Shown one piece after another: positions 21,168 through 32,219 of a DNA stretch of 64,000 nucleotides (positions are counted from its first letter, which is position 1; each line of letters starts with the position of its first letter). Both the position numbers and the translations under genes were made by a program. The DNA is taken from the NCBI GenBank assembly GCA_036186865.1, contig AP025045.1:20231382-20295381 (forward strand), in the 5' to 3' direction. The DNA comes from Eustoma russellianum (lineage: Eukaryota > Streptophyta > Magnoliopsida > Gentianales > Gentianaceae). The notes under the pieces were generated by a model. It saw only the letters and a program-made list of their open reading frames with translations. It had not been told where the DNA came from and ran no database searches.

Positions 21168-22021
21168 ATGGAAAACAAAAGTTCCAATACGTTCAATGTT
21201 GTGCACATTGGTTCTGCACCTGCTTCTGTTCCTGCTGCTGGACAGGTTGAAAAACCAGAGAAGTTTGGAGGAAGTTTTTTCAAACAGTAGCAAAATATGT
21301 TGTTTTTCTTGACGACGCTGGGTTTGGCAAAGACGCTGATTGAACCAGAATCTAAACATGCAAAACAATTTGATGGCTAAAGCATGGAATTACAATAATT
21401 ATGTTTGCTTGAGTCATATTTTAAGCTGTTTGGATAATTCTCTGTATGGACTTTACTGTACCTTTAAAACTGCAAAGTCACTGCGGATGACCTTAGATTA
21501 GAAGTACCGCATGAAGGATGCCGGTACAAAGAAATTTATCATTGGTAAATTTCTTGATTTCCAAATGTCAGACTCCAAGATTGTTGGTGGCCGAAATAGA
21601 AGAAGAGGGCATGTCACTAAGTGAATCTTTCCAAGTGGCTGATGTGATTGAGACGCTACCTCTTTCATGGAGGGAATTTAGAAGCTATCTCAAACACAAA
21701 CAAAAAGAGATGACAATGGAGGATCTGATTATCCGACTCCGTATATTGGAGGATAATCGAAGGTCTGAGAAAAGGCCAAGTTTGAGTTCTGGTCATGCTA
21801 AAACTCATGTCACAGAGGCGACGAAAAAGAAAAAAGAAAATCCTATCGGGGTGAACTCTAAAGGCAAGAAAGTTCCCAAAGGTTCACTGGAAAGTGCTAT
21901 AACTGTGGGATTTAGGGGCATCGCAGTGTTGACTACCGTAAGCCCAAGAAAAAGCAAGAAAAGAAAATGCCAACCTTGTGAGTGCAATGGACGATTTGGA
22001 TTTGTGCGATATTCTTTCTAA
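21168..22021 (+). pseudogene. gag: Element C gag remnant
   Basis: An ATG at 21168 opens MENKSSNTFNVV and is followed by recognisable copia gag text in shifting frames (LFFLTTLGLAK near 21310; SLSESFQVADVIETLPLSWREF and KEMTMEDLIIRLRILED in the 21518-22021 frame). A zinc-knuckle-like KCYNCG...GHRSVD is visible near 21890-21945 but is broken by a stop. Several stops lie between 21290 and 21510. It cannot make a full particle protein. Confidence 0.75.
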
Positions 22022-25000
22022 ATGCAACGCTGTAGGAAATCCTCGTGAGCGGTGGGTGGACATTAGAGCCACGAGACATGTATGTGCCAACAGGGCAATG
22101 TTCAAAAAATACTCTCCTATGAATGACAACGAAAGGCTGTACATGGGGAACAAGAATAGCTCGAAGATTGACGGTCCGGGCAAGTTGATTCTGAAAATGA
22201 CCTCAGGAAAGGAATTGGCTCTGCAAGATATGCTGCATGTTCCCGACATGCGCAAGAACTTGGTTTCTAGAGCTTTACTAGTCAGTCATAGATTTAGACT
22301 AGTATTTGATTGTAATAAATGTATTCTGAGTAAAAATGGGGTATTTCTGGGCAAGGGGTACTTGACTGACAACATGTTTAAACTTGGTGTAATGACTGTT
22401 GTACCCTAGAAAGCTTCGCCTGAAGAGGCTAGTAAGAATGTTTCTACTTCTACTTACATGCTTGAGTCTTCTTGTTTATGGCATTTTCGTTTTGGACATG
22501 TTAATTACAAGTCAATGCAAAGAATGATTAAATCTTGACTTATTACCCAAACTGAATATTAATAAAGAAAAATGCCAAGTCTGTATTGAAGCAAAAATGG
22601 CAAAGGCGCCATTTCCTTCAATTGAAAGAAACACTGAAGTGTTAGACTTAATTCACACAGATGTGTTTGATTTAAAGCTTGTGCAAATGGTAAAAAGTAC
22701 TTTATAACTTTTATCGACAATTGCACTAGATACTGTTATGTTTATTTGCTAAGTAGCAAAGATGAGGTTGTTGATGCTTTTAAAGATTATAAAAATAAAG
22801 TTGAGAATCAACTTAGCAAACGAATTAAGACAATTTGTAGTGATAGAGGTGGCAAATATGATGCATCGTTTAATGAATTATGTTCACAATATGGCATTAT
22901 TCATCGAATAACTGCTCCATACTCACATCAATCCAATGGTGTTGCCAAATGCAAAAACCATACTCTAAAAGAGATGATAAATGCTATATTGATAAGTTCG
23001 GGTTTACCTCATAACTTTTGGGGAAGCAATTCTTCCTGCCAACGTCATTTTAAATAGAATTTCATCTAAAAGATGGATAAAACCCCATATGAACTTTGAA
23101 AACGCTACGAGCCTAGATGGTTGTTGTCCTAAAGCAAGACAAGTTAGAATTGAGCCTAAAACAATTGATTGTATATTCATAGGATATGCAACTAATAGTA
23201 GTGCATATCGATTCTTGGTGTATAAGTCGGACATTCCTGACATACATGAGAATGCTGTCATGGAGTCAAGAAATGCAGTGTTCTTTGAAGATGTCTTTCC
23301 AGAGAAAGACAAAACAATGAAGAAGCAAGCACTAGTAAACGAGTGCATGAGACGACCCCTCAAGAAATTGAGGACCGCGTCAAAGCAAACGAGCCAGAAT
23401 ACCAACATCCTTTGTACCAGATTTTCTTACATACTTGGTAGAAAACGACCCAAGAACCTTTTCTGAGGCAATGTGAACACCAGAAGCTCCTTTCTGGAAA
23501 GAGGTAGTAAACAGTGAGATAGAGTCAATTCTTCAAAATGACACTTGGGAGCTGGTTGATCTTCCAACAGGAAGTAAACCACTTGGATGCAAGTGGAACT
23601 TTAAGAGAAACCTGAAAGAGGATGGGTCTATTGACAAGTACAAGGCCTATTTAGTAGCTAAGGGCTATCGACAGAAGGAAGGTTTTGACTTTTTTGATAC
23701 CTACTCACCAGTAACTAGGATCACTTCAATAAGGATGCTAGTTGCTATCGCTGTAGTCTACAACTTAAAAATTTATTAGATGGATGTGAAGACTGCCTTT
23801 CTGAATGGTCAGTTCGAAGAAGAAATTTATTTGGAGCAACCTGAAGGGTTTGCTGTACCAGGACAAGAGAAAAAGGTGTGTAAACTTGTTAAATCTTTGT
23901 ACGGACTTAAACAAGCACCCAAACAATGGCATTTAAAGTTTGATCAGACAATGATGTTAAATGGCTTCAGGATCAATGGTTGTGACAAGTGTGTGTACAT
24001 CAAGAACACACCAATGCTTATGTGATAGTATGTCTATATGTAGACGACATGCTTATCATAGGCAGTACTCGTGACATCATCTTGAATACCAAGAAGATGT
24101 TAATACGGAATTTTGATATGAAGGATATGGGGGTTGTCAATGTTATTCTAGGAATTTAAATTTCTCGAATAACTGAAGGTCTTGTTATGTCGCAAACTCA
24201 TTATATTGAATCTGTACTCAATCGATTCAATATGTTTGATACAAAACCAATAAATACCCCATTGACTTGAGTATACTCTTGAGGAAAAACAAAAGCTAAC
24301 CTGTAGCTCAATTAAAGTACTCGAAGGTAATTGGGAGTTTGATGTACATAACAAACTGTACAAGACTAGGCTTAGCTTGTTTAGTGAACAAATTGAGCAG
24401 GTTTACCAGTAATCCAAGTGATGATGATTGAAAATCTCTCAATAGAGTGCTGAGGTACTTGAAATGCACAATGAACCTTGGATTACATTACACGAGATAT
24501 CCAATAGTATTAGAAGGATATTGCGATGCAAATTGGATATCAGATAGTAAGGATTCTAAGTCCACCAATAGATAGTTATTCACTGTTGGTGGTGGTGCTG
24601 TGTCATGGAAGTCCATAAAGTTAACGTGCATAGCTTGGTCTACTATTGCAGCTGAGTTTATAGCACTGGATAAAGCTAGGAAGAGGATGACTGGCTTTGA
24701 AATTTCCTAGAAGATGTTCATGCTGGCCAAAGCCAATCGCTCCTATCACAATATACTGTGATAGTCAGTCATCTATAGGACGAGCTCAAAGCCGCATCTA
24801 CAATGGTAAGTCACGACACATACGTCGGAGACACAACACCATTAAACAGTTGATCTCTAATGGTGTGATTTCCATTGGTAACATAAAATTAAAGGAGAAT
24901 CTTGCAGATAGGCTTACAAAAGGCTTGCCTAGAGATCAAATGTCAAAATTGACCAACGGAATAGGACTAAGCCTACATTGTAAGAATCTTTGTGATGGTA

Positions 25001-25053
25001 ACCCAACCTTTTTGACTGGAAATTCCAAAATCTTGGTTCAATGGGACAATTAA
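21978..25053 (+). pseudogene. pol: Element C pol remnant (protease, integrase, RT, RNase H)
   Basis: Domains remain in copia order but in many frames. The protease region, 22040-22400, has WVDIRATRHVC where an active enzyme has D(S/T)GA, so the catalytic Asp context is lost (LHVPDMRKNLVS follows). The integrase at 22640-23060 reads SDRGGKYD and SHQSNGVAKCKNHTLKEM, with the final catalytic Glu replaced by Lys. The RT at 23500-24080 has MDVKTAFLNGQFEEEIYLEQ, LYGLKQAPKQW and an intact YVDD near 24030. RNase H at 24540-25053 ends NLADRLTKGL. Frame breaks lie near 22550, 23060, 23470, 23780 and 24025. Confidence 0.85.
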
Positions 25054-25542
25054 GTTATGAAGTTTCAATATAGCACTTACTCATTCCGTTACATAAAAGT
25101 TCTATGTGCAAATATTTAGGATAAGCTAAATCTTTTAATGATGTCCTATATCTTGATACATCAAGTAGGTTATGACAGAATGCTCCTGATAGGAATCACC
25201 GATACAAGTGTGAAGTAGCGCTGCTTCTATAAGAACTTTGTGAATCAAGATTTCTCTAAAACACTTCTGAAACTAGGTTGTTCATGGCTAAAACGAGCTC
25301 AACCATAAGAACCAAAAGGGTGTTAAAGGAAATGTTGTGTGAGTATTGTTGTCTAGGTTCACAGCAAAGGCTGACTGGTTCAAGACATCAAATCACTAAT
25401 TACCTGAGTAGATCCGATGGTACATCACTATGAAAGGTTCAAAGCCAGAAGCTACCTCTTCTGATGCAACATTTTCTTGTCTGACTTCTCGTTAGAGTCT
25501 GCATCTGTATTTGCATTAATTTTTATTCATGTGGGTGATTGT

Positions 25543-25810
25543 TGGAGGAAAATTTGGAAATTTGGAAATGGGTTTGTCCAAAGATGGTGAGAAACATACT
25601 TTGAGCTTAATTATGATTAGTTTTTGTTAACCGAAAATAGAAACTAATTAGTCTTAAATTATATAATTAACGGGTAGATGACTTTAGGATTTTGAATCAC
25701 TCAATTACGATACCGGATGAATGAGAAATTAATGCTCAAAGTAGGAGTAAAAATTGATTGGAAATTGAAAAAATTGTGATGCGACCTCATGAGAAGTGAA
25801 CTTTCTGCAC
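25543..25810 (+). repeat. 3' LTR of element C, truncated
   Basis: Begins TGTTGGAGGAAAATTTGG and matches 20113-20385. Similarity ends near 25800, close to TATAAACAGGG, where minus-strand RT sequence of element D starts. Confidence 0.65.
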
Positions 25811-25814
25811 CTTA

Positions 25815-27840
25815 TAAACAGGGTGTGGTCCGAGTTGCTTTCCGGTAACTGCATCGCTTCCTCGATACAGTGAACCTTCTGAACCAAACTCTAGGCAATT
25901 GTTTTAATCCGTAAAGAGCTTCCTTCACTTGGTACGCCTCTCTCATTTTCAAACCATTTGAGAATTCGGGGGGGGGGGGGGANNNNNNNNNNGGGGGGGG
26001 GGGGGTGACTCCATATACACTTCCTCCTTTAGGTCTCCAAGAAGGAAAGCATTCTTTACATCAAAATAGTTTAGCATCTGTCACTTTTTTAGGAATCAAG
26101 AATAGTATCCAAATTGTGTCAATCTTTGCAACTGGAGAAAATGTCTCAGAATAATCAATACCACTGGTTTGTATATATCCTTTTGCTACAAGTAACGCCT
26201 TGTATCGCTCAATAGATCCGTCCCCATTATTTTATATCGTAAATATACACCTGCACCGCACCCGCTTCTTTCCTTTTGGTAGCTTACATTTGTCCCACAT
26301 TCTATTCTTTTCTAGGGCCTCCATTTCTGTGTCCATGGCTATCACCACTTCCTATCCTGTATTGCTTCTTATACATCTCTCGGGATATCATGACTGTACA
26401 AAATTACATTGAATGCATTCGCAGATGCTGACATGCTCCCCCTGGTCAGTTTTCCCATTGAATATCTATTGGTTCTAGTAACTCGCTCTGGGGAGTATCG
26501 CGTTGGTGGAACAGCCCTGTTGTTCCTGTGTGGAAGAATATATGTACCTTCTATGGGCACATCAGGACTGGTATTTTCAATTGAAAAATCATCATGAACT
26601 AGACAGTTAGGGATAGAAGACTCACTTACCTCTTGTTGGACATCATCCACAGGCAGATCCATGATAAGCACAAAGGAGACATTAGTCTCTATAGTGGTAG
26701 GTGGTATTATAGGAGCAGACGCCAGTCTTTGATTTAGTGGAGTATCCAGCCAACCAAGTGAATCATGCATAGTCTCTCCAGAATCACGAGGACTGGAAGA
26801 GTAGAAAAGTTCTATTTCGAGGAATTCACAGTCCATGGTGACATGGATACGACGAGTAAGTGGATTATAACAGCGGTATCCTTTCGGGTGGGGACTAGTT
26901 TAGATGGTGTGCTTTTTGAAACATGTGCGTAGACCATGCAAGCAAAGATCCATGGAGGTAGAGTAAGTGGAAGTGGTATTTGTTTTTGAGTTTCTAGGAC
27001 ATTTAGTGGTGTTTGGTAGTCAAAGATTTGTCTAGGCAGAAGATTTATTAGATAGGCGGATATGGGACATCTTCATGCCAGAAGTGTTGGGGGACGTGTG
27101 AGTCGAACATCATGGCTCGGGTCAAACATTGGGAGACGTGTGAGGAATCATTCTTCACATGATACGAAATACTATAACTGACTATGAATAGAGACGTAGG
27201 ATGGTCCCTAGACACCATAATATACTAAGGAGAAAATAGAAACGAATCATGTGTTATTTGGTCAGGACATAGTTCTATTATTCTTAGCATAAATGCATGT
27301 TTCACATGCCATATGGGTAGAATTATTTATATGGAGTTTTGGAAATAAGAGTTTAAGATATCCAAAAGACTGATGACCCAAGCGTCTATTTGGCAGCTGA
27401 AGCTGTCTGTTGACCGTTCTTTGAACAAACATGGCATGACCTCGGTGAGTCATCTCATTAATATAGTAAATGCATCCACGCTCAGTTCCAAGCCTAATAA
27501 ATTTCCTCTAGAGAATATCCTCTAACAGAGAAAAAAGTGAGATACATCATCACGACGCAGTTAAGTTTCTTTTTCAGTTGACTAATTGATAGTAACTTGG
27601 GCGACAATGTTGGAGCATAAAGGCAGTTATTTAGTTTCATCTGCAGAGAAAGTAATAGTGTCCTGTTTCTGAACTTCGAGTAATTCTTCACTGATTGTTT
27701 CAATGTTGGTTTTACTTGGAACATATAAGTGTGAAAAATCTTTAAGATCACATGTCAATGTATATGTGCCTCCACAATTGAAAGTATATTCATTTGATTT
27801 GGCTGGGCTTTTCATAGATGTAAAGTTGGTTCGATGGACT
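25815..27840 (-). pseudogene. pol: Copia pol fragment D
   Basis: From right to left on the minus strand: protease-region text (FNCGGTYTLTCDLKDFSHLYVP at 27815-27700; LLSISQL near 27580), a GAG-pre-integrase piece with HMACETCIYAKNNR (27262-27453), integrase C-terminal scraps (VPQHFWHEDV near 27090), a linker with VPPTRYSPERVTRTNRYSMG (26369-26836), and RT scraps DVKNAFLLGDLKEEVYM (near 26040) and EALYGLKQLPRVW (near 25910). The central integrase with its catalytic triad is missing. No LTRs flank it. It abuts the truncated LTR of C on the left and a minisatellite on the right. Confidence 0.75.
25968..26005. other. Assembly gap inside a poly-G run
   Basis: Fourteen G, one A, ten N, then thirteen G. 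The flanks belong to one RT domain (LYGLKQ on the left, DVKNAFLLGDL on the right, minus strand), where a conserved Pro-Pro-Gly stretch is expected. The G-run is therefore partly a base-calling or assembly artefact, with perhaps some 60 bp of element D missing or misassembled. Confidence 0.85.
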
Positions 27841-27859
27841 TTGGGTAATTCTATAGTTT

Positions 27860-28064
27860 TTAAAACTTTGAGGTCAAATCCATAAAGTCTATAGAATTTT
27901 GAGGCAAATATTTAAAATTCAAAACTTTGGGGGCAAATGCTTAGATTCAGAAATACTTTGAGACAAAACTACAGAATCTGAAAATTTTTAAGGTACATGC
28001 GCAAATTCTAAAAGATTTGGGCTGTAAAATTTCAAAATCTGAAAATTGAGGGTTAAAAATTGAA
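27860..28064. repeat. Degenerate minisatellite, period about 30 bp
   Basis: Roughly seven diverged copies of a unit like AAAACTTTGAGGCAAAT...AGATTCTG follow one another (starts near 27862, 27895, 27920, 27950, 27980, 28010 and 28040). Short indels and substitutions differ in every copy. Confidence 0.6.
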
Positions 28065-28626
28065 GGGCTCCACCCTTATTATTTTGTTGGTCTTCTATTA
28101 CTTCTATAGCGACGCCATCCACGGTCGCCAGTTCCTTGACTCTGGGTTTCTTCTTTGCTTGAGCTTTCTCAACTTGGTTATCTTCTTCTCTGCTGGTTCC
28201 TTCTCAGTCGGCATCGGTGCCATTACAGAGTTCCATAAGAAACCAACAGCATTGTCATTTGTCTTTTGCCTGTGAAATTGTTACTCCCTCTTTTCTTAAA
28301 GATTGTCACGAAAGGAAGAAACATAGGCTGGGATGGTGATGGTGGCTTGATATTGGTGTGTTTGGGTTGAAGTTGGTGGGTTTTCACGGCTGTTTCTATT
28401 CCTAAATTTTTTATGGTTTTCCCGTTGACTTCGTAACCTATTTTGGGGTCGTCGTAAAATTTCGGATCAAAGTCTATTATATTTTTGAAAGTCCACATAA
28501 GAAAACAATTGCTGATCGGATTCTTGCCTGGCGTCGGCTGTATTACGCTGAGTACAAAATGTAGTTTTCGGTGCTTCCGGTGAGGGAAGAGCCACGGCTG
28601 TTTTTGTCAAATGATGAACAGTTACT
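28065..28626. other. Unassigned, possibly single-copy DNA left of element E
   Basis: No TE signature was recognised. A plus-strand ORF (28060-28275, 71 codons) is hydrophobic with two possible membrane segments. The minus strand has a 39-codon ORF (28104-28223, start MAPMPTEKEPAEKK) and a 91-codon ORF (28223-28498, start MWTFKNIIDFDPKFYDDPK). None is recognised with confidence. The sequence resumes at 45242 after element E, so it is one locus split by 16.6 kb of transposons. Confidence 0.35.
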
Positions 28627-29447
28627 TGTTGTGATTAATTCGCGATACGTGTGATGCGCAGCACGTTGATAAAGTTTATACGAATTAATCATAAGGTGGA
28701 CGTTATGTATGATAATATTATATGTCACCTATGTCACGTAATAATATTAATTGTTACGTAAAACATCCACACGTTAAGTGATAATCGGGTATACTCGTGG
28801 ATGTATAGTGTGGTCTAAATGGAAACCCCGAATATGTAGACAGTCATATGGTCAGAGACCTCGATGGATGGGCTCAAAGTGCAACGACCATAAAGTTATG
28901 ATATCTGGTCCCCGAGGGACGACAACCCACGTGTGGCTAGTAGATAATTATTGGCACAATAATTAAATATTAAGGAAGATAAAGTTAGGTTTTAAATTCA
29001 TATTTAAATTTGAATTTATGTTTAAATTTAAGTTTAAATTTAAGTCCTAACCTATCAGATCCTTCCATCCCCTCTATATAAAGGAGGAGGCTTCACCTCC
29101 TCAGATCATCAAATCAAAAAGGAAATAGACGCATACATTATCAAAAGAAAGAGCGTCTATTACAGTATATTAGAGGGAAGGTGTGCCAAGTTTTCTATAA
29201 AGCCCACACTGCCTAGGCTCTCCATCGGGTAAAGCAGTGAATTGTTGAAACCAGTCAAGGGGTGTATCAGCAATTGGTGGGAGGTCGTGAATCCTTGGAT
29301 CACGCCAGATTCTTCATCAGCCGGAGCAGTTGCAGTGTACTGTTCAGATTAACAACAGCAATGGAGCAAGGTATATTTTCCGTATTTTGTTACGTTGTCC
29401 ATTGATTCGATTGTCATATTTAGAGGTTTATTAAATTAAATCCAACA
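28627..29447 (+). repeat. 5' LTR of element E
   Basis: 821 bp with TG...CA ends. It contains a TATA box (29075-29083) and, near its 3' end, the first ATG downstream of that box (29361), followed directly by a good splice donor. Confidence 0.93.
29075..29083 (+). promoter_or_regulatory. TATA box of element E 5' LTR
   Basis: CTCTATATAAAGGAGG. The 3' LTR copy (near 44866) reads CTCTATTTAAAGGAGG, so the box has been weakened there but kept here. Transcription would start about 30 bp downstream, near 29105. Confidence 0.75.
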
Positions 29448-29449
29448 AG

Positions 29450-29461
29450 TGGTATCAGAGC
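29450..29461 (+). promoter_or_regulatory. Primer-binding site of element E (initiator tRNA-Met)
   Basis: TGGTATCAGAGC, two bases after the LTR end, complementary to the 3' end of plant initiator tRNA-Met. Confidence 0.93.
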
Positions 29462-29768
29462 AGGCCTAATCGAATCAATTGTGTTAATATGTTCATGTTA
29501 AAAAAAAGGAAATTTTTGGGTCCAAAATCGTTTTTCACATTTCCAAAACCTCCTTCTGGTGGAATTCCGATTTTAATATAAATAAAACGCCGCCCCTTAA
29601 ACTGGCCAAAAGGCATTCTGGCTTAATGTTCTTCGCTACAGCCGAGGTACGGGGAGGTTTCAGGTTCAACTCTCAGCTCCTTAATTTTCGGTTCCAGGTT
29701 TTTTTGTTTTTCCGGAATTCTGGTTGCCTTAATAAAAAAGCCTGAAAGGCCTCCTTTCGTAACCAAAC

Positions 29769-29841
29769 GGCCTCTTGGCCTGGCGGTAATGGAGGCAGCT
29801 TTCCTTGAGAAGGCCTTGGGTTCGAAACCCGCAGGAGACTG
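29769..29841 (+). other. tRNA-like unit in the leader of element E
   Basis: About 72 bp resemble a tRNA: box-A-like TGGCCTGGCGG, D-arm GCCT/AGGC, an anticodon-like stem CTTTC/GAAGG, and a canonical box B GGGTTCGAAACCC in the T-arm position. The acceptor stem pairs poorly, so it is a tRNA-derived relic or SINE head and not a working tRNA gene. A weaker box-B-like CAGGTTCAACTCTC lies 160 bp upstream near 29660. Confidence 0.45.
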
Positions 29842-30137
29842 ACCTCTGTCTGATTTTCTTTTTCGCGGGCTAGAGCTGTTCCAGGCGGTTTGGGCCAATC
29901 CGGGTTTAACCCGCTTCAGGATTGGGCTCGGCCCAAATTGTTGATTAATAAAAAAACCAGAAATCAGATTTGGACCAGGCGGGCCCGTCTCTAACTCTGC
30001 CCTGACCAGGTTCAGAAAGGGCTTCGGCTCAATTCGGATTAAATTAAATAATAAAAAAAGGAAAAATCTGGAAAATCCGGTTATTACAGAAGCGCCCCCA
30101 CACTCTATTATAGTTTGTTTTTCAGTTTCTTTTATTT

Positions 30138-30506
30138 GGTTATTATTATTATTTTGGATAAAGTAAATAATAATAATAATTTTTATTATTATTATTTAAA
30201 GTAAGGAAAATAGTAATAATAATAAATTGTTATTATTATTATTTTAAAGTCTCCTTTTAAAGAAAATAATAATAATAATAATGATAATTTAATTATTATT
30301 GTTGTTATTATTAAAGGAAAATAGTAATAATAATAAGTAATTATTATTATTATTATTTTAAAGTTCTTTTAAAGGTAAATAAAGTAAATAATAATGATAA
30401 TGATTTGGTTATTATTGTTATTATTTAAAGTTTTTTAAGAAAAATAGTAATAATAATAAATTCTTGTTATTATTATTATTTTAAAGAAATCCAAAATAAT
30501 AATAAT
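30138..30506 (+). repeat. Tandem AAT/ATT hairpin array in the element E leader
   Basis: Alternating (AAT)n and (ATT)n tracts form about seven successive inverted repeats (centres near 30158, 30180, 30228, 30290, 30341, 30408 and 30464), separated by recurring TTTAAAG and GAAAATAG boundaries. Each could fold as an AU-only hairpin in the element RNA. The rest of the leader is not built this way. Confidence 0.85.
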
Positions 30507-31592
30507 CAAGTGTTAAGTTAATTTCCGGTTATTGCATTATTATGTTTACATGCATGCAGTTATTTGTTTATTTATTTATTTATGCCTTATGTTTATGCAT
30601 GTTAATAAATAAATAAAATAAAGTTAAGGAACTTAACCCAATAAGCATCCGAATCTTGTTTGACCCCGTTTGACCGAGTTCAACCAAGTTAATTCGATGG
30701 TTTAAGTTGACTGAATTAACCAATACTTATCAATCAATGCGGTTTATACTCGTGATAGATGACTCATTGAGTTGTGCTAAAAACACCATACACATAGTTT
30801 TGTCTAAGAAAGCCGATACTTAAGCGAGACCATTGTGACTCCACCGGTGGCCTGGAAGTTATGTGGAATGGTAATACACCGTTATGGCAAGTGGGAATTG
30901 CTGAATCGGTTCCCTTCACACTCTGTGACCCATCATAAAGTTATATCACTTGTTAAATTGATTGATAAAGATATTGTTTTCTTATACCGTAAGGAGAACT
31001 GAGCTTGGTTCAAGGTGGTTCTTATTTGAGCCGTAAAGGGAATCAAGCTGGTTCGAATTGGTTTAAGTAAAACAAAACGGATGTTGGGGTTAAGTATGCA
31101 CTGTACGTGCAAAAGGGTCAGTCAGTAAACTGCGGATCATGTAGAACCATAAAGTTACGCGACTTAGCAAATGTAGGGCTTTAGTATGATCCCCTTAAAG
31201 TGCGGCAATCATATCATCGCCACTATATTTGTTATGATCGTGAAGGGCATGTATGTGTTGGAGGCAATCATTGACCGGCCCAAAGGAAGGTGTGATTATC
31301 GAAAACACATATGAGCATGGTAGTGGACCCAAATAGGGCTGGCGGCGAAGCTTTAAATGCATAGGTTAACTCATCGGCCCAAAGGAAGGTGGTTAACCTG
31401 TGCATGGAGAGCCGTCATATTGACCACTACACCCAATTGTTGGAAGGTATTGGGATGACTCCAAAGAGCCCCAATATTGGAAGACAATTGGTAGATGGAA
31501 TCGGGGTTCTATTTTGATATTTGTTTTTATGCAGTTTAAAGATTACACGTGTTGTGTATTTAAGTCCGTTTCTTGTTTGCTTTTCAGCAATA

Positions 31593-32219
31593 ATGTCTAA
31601 CATTAAGAATATTCCTACAATGAACGGTTCAAACTATAAGCAATGGAAAGATCAATTTGAGATATTTCTGGGGATTACTGATCTAGACAATGCGTTACAA
31701 ATAGATCGTCCAGCTGTGCTAACAGACGAAAGTACCAGTGAGGAAAAATCTCACATGGCATGCTGGCTACGATCAAATCGCATGTGTCTTATGATCATGC
31801 AAAAGACTATCCCCAAATGCTTCAGGGGACACATTTCTGAGTCCACGACGGCTAAAGAATTTTTAGCCGATCTCGAGCAAAGATATGTAAAGAATGAGAA
31901 AGCCGAGGCAGGCAATCTCTTAAAGAAACTTTGCTCGAAACAGTACCGTGGAATCGACAGCATAAGGGTGCATAAAGTTATGAATGCTGTCGCCACCAAG
32001 TTCGGTGGTAAGAAATGCAAAGCTGCGGAAATGGTTACTGTGCAAAAGGCAAGTCAAAAGGAAAAGGGGGTGCCTACTACTAACACACTCAAAAGCATGA
32101 CTTGTTTCTTTTGCAATAAGGAAGGACATTTAAGGAGAATTGTACCGGTTATATATCTTGGCTCAAGAAAAAGGGTACGTTCTTGGTTTGTTCTGAAGTT
32201 AATTTTGTTTCGGATATAG
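31593..32219 (+). pseudogene. gag: Element E gag, shortened and frameshifted
   Basis: From the ATG at 31593 (MSNIKNIPTMNGSNYKQWKD) it encodes a copia gag of UBN2 type: the WKDQFEIFL and EFLADLEQRYVKNEKAEAG stretches are typical. An ATG at 31521 is in frame but lies upstream of the likely splice acceptor. The middle is shorter than usual for such gags, passing straight from KQYRGIDSIR to a basic linker, which suggests an internal deletion of roughly 100 codons. The knuckle starts CFFCNKEGH, but a one-base frameshift near 32131 separates the His from the last Cys. About 209 codons remain open. Confidence 0.8.

Larger units (their letters stand above)
20113..25810 (+). mobile_element. Copia element C, decayed
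   Basis: A 5' LTR starts TGTTGGATGAAATTTGG at 20113 and a related 3' LTR copy starts TGTTGGAGGAAAATTTGG at 25543. They share about 270 bp, including GAATCACTCAACTACGATACCG. Between them, on the plus strand and in copia order, lie gag, protease, integrase, RT and RNase H, all with stops and frameshifts. The 3' LTR is cut off near 25810 where element D begins. No initiator-Met primer site was found after the 5' LTR. LTR divergence is visibly higher than for E or F, so this is an old insertion. Confidence 0.8.
29361..31587 (+). other. Predicted leader intron of element E joining an LTR AUG to gag
   Basis: ATGGAGCAAG (29361-29370) is followed by GTATAT, and TTCTTGTTTGCTTTTCAG ends at 31587, six bases before the gag ATG (31593). 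Splicing 29371-31587 out would read ATG GAG CAA GCA ATA ATG TCT, in frame with gag. No other ATG occurs between the presumed start of transcription and 29361. Unspliced, the AUG opens only a 14-codon ORF. The intron would contain the primer site, tRNA-like unit and AAT array, so spliced RNA could be translated but not reverse transcribed. Prediction only. Confidence 0.45.

Noticed and set aside
28104..28223. Histone H2B N-terminal tail (MAPMPTEKEPAEKK...)
   Set aside because: Resemblance is limited to about 14 low-complexity Lys/Glu/Pro residues. No histone fold follows and the frame stops after 39 codons.
29769..29841. Functional tRNA gene
   Set aside because: Box B is perfect, but the acceptor stem does not pair properly and the anticodon-like loop has 5 bases, so only a tRNA-like relic is claimed.
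29623..29898. 91-codon minus-strand ORF in the element E leader
   Set aside because: It runs antisense across the tRNA-like unit and leader, with no domain. The element is transcribed on the other strand.
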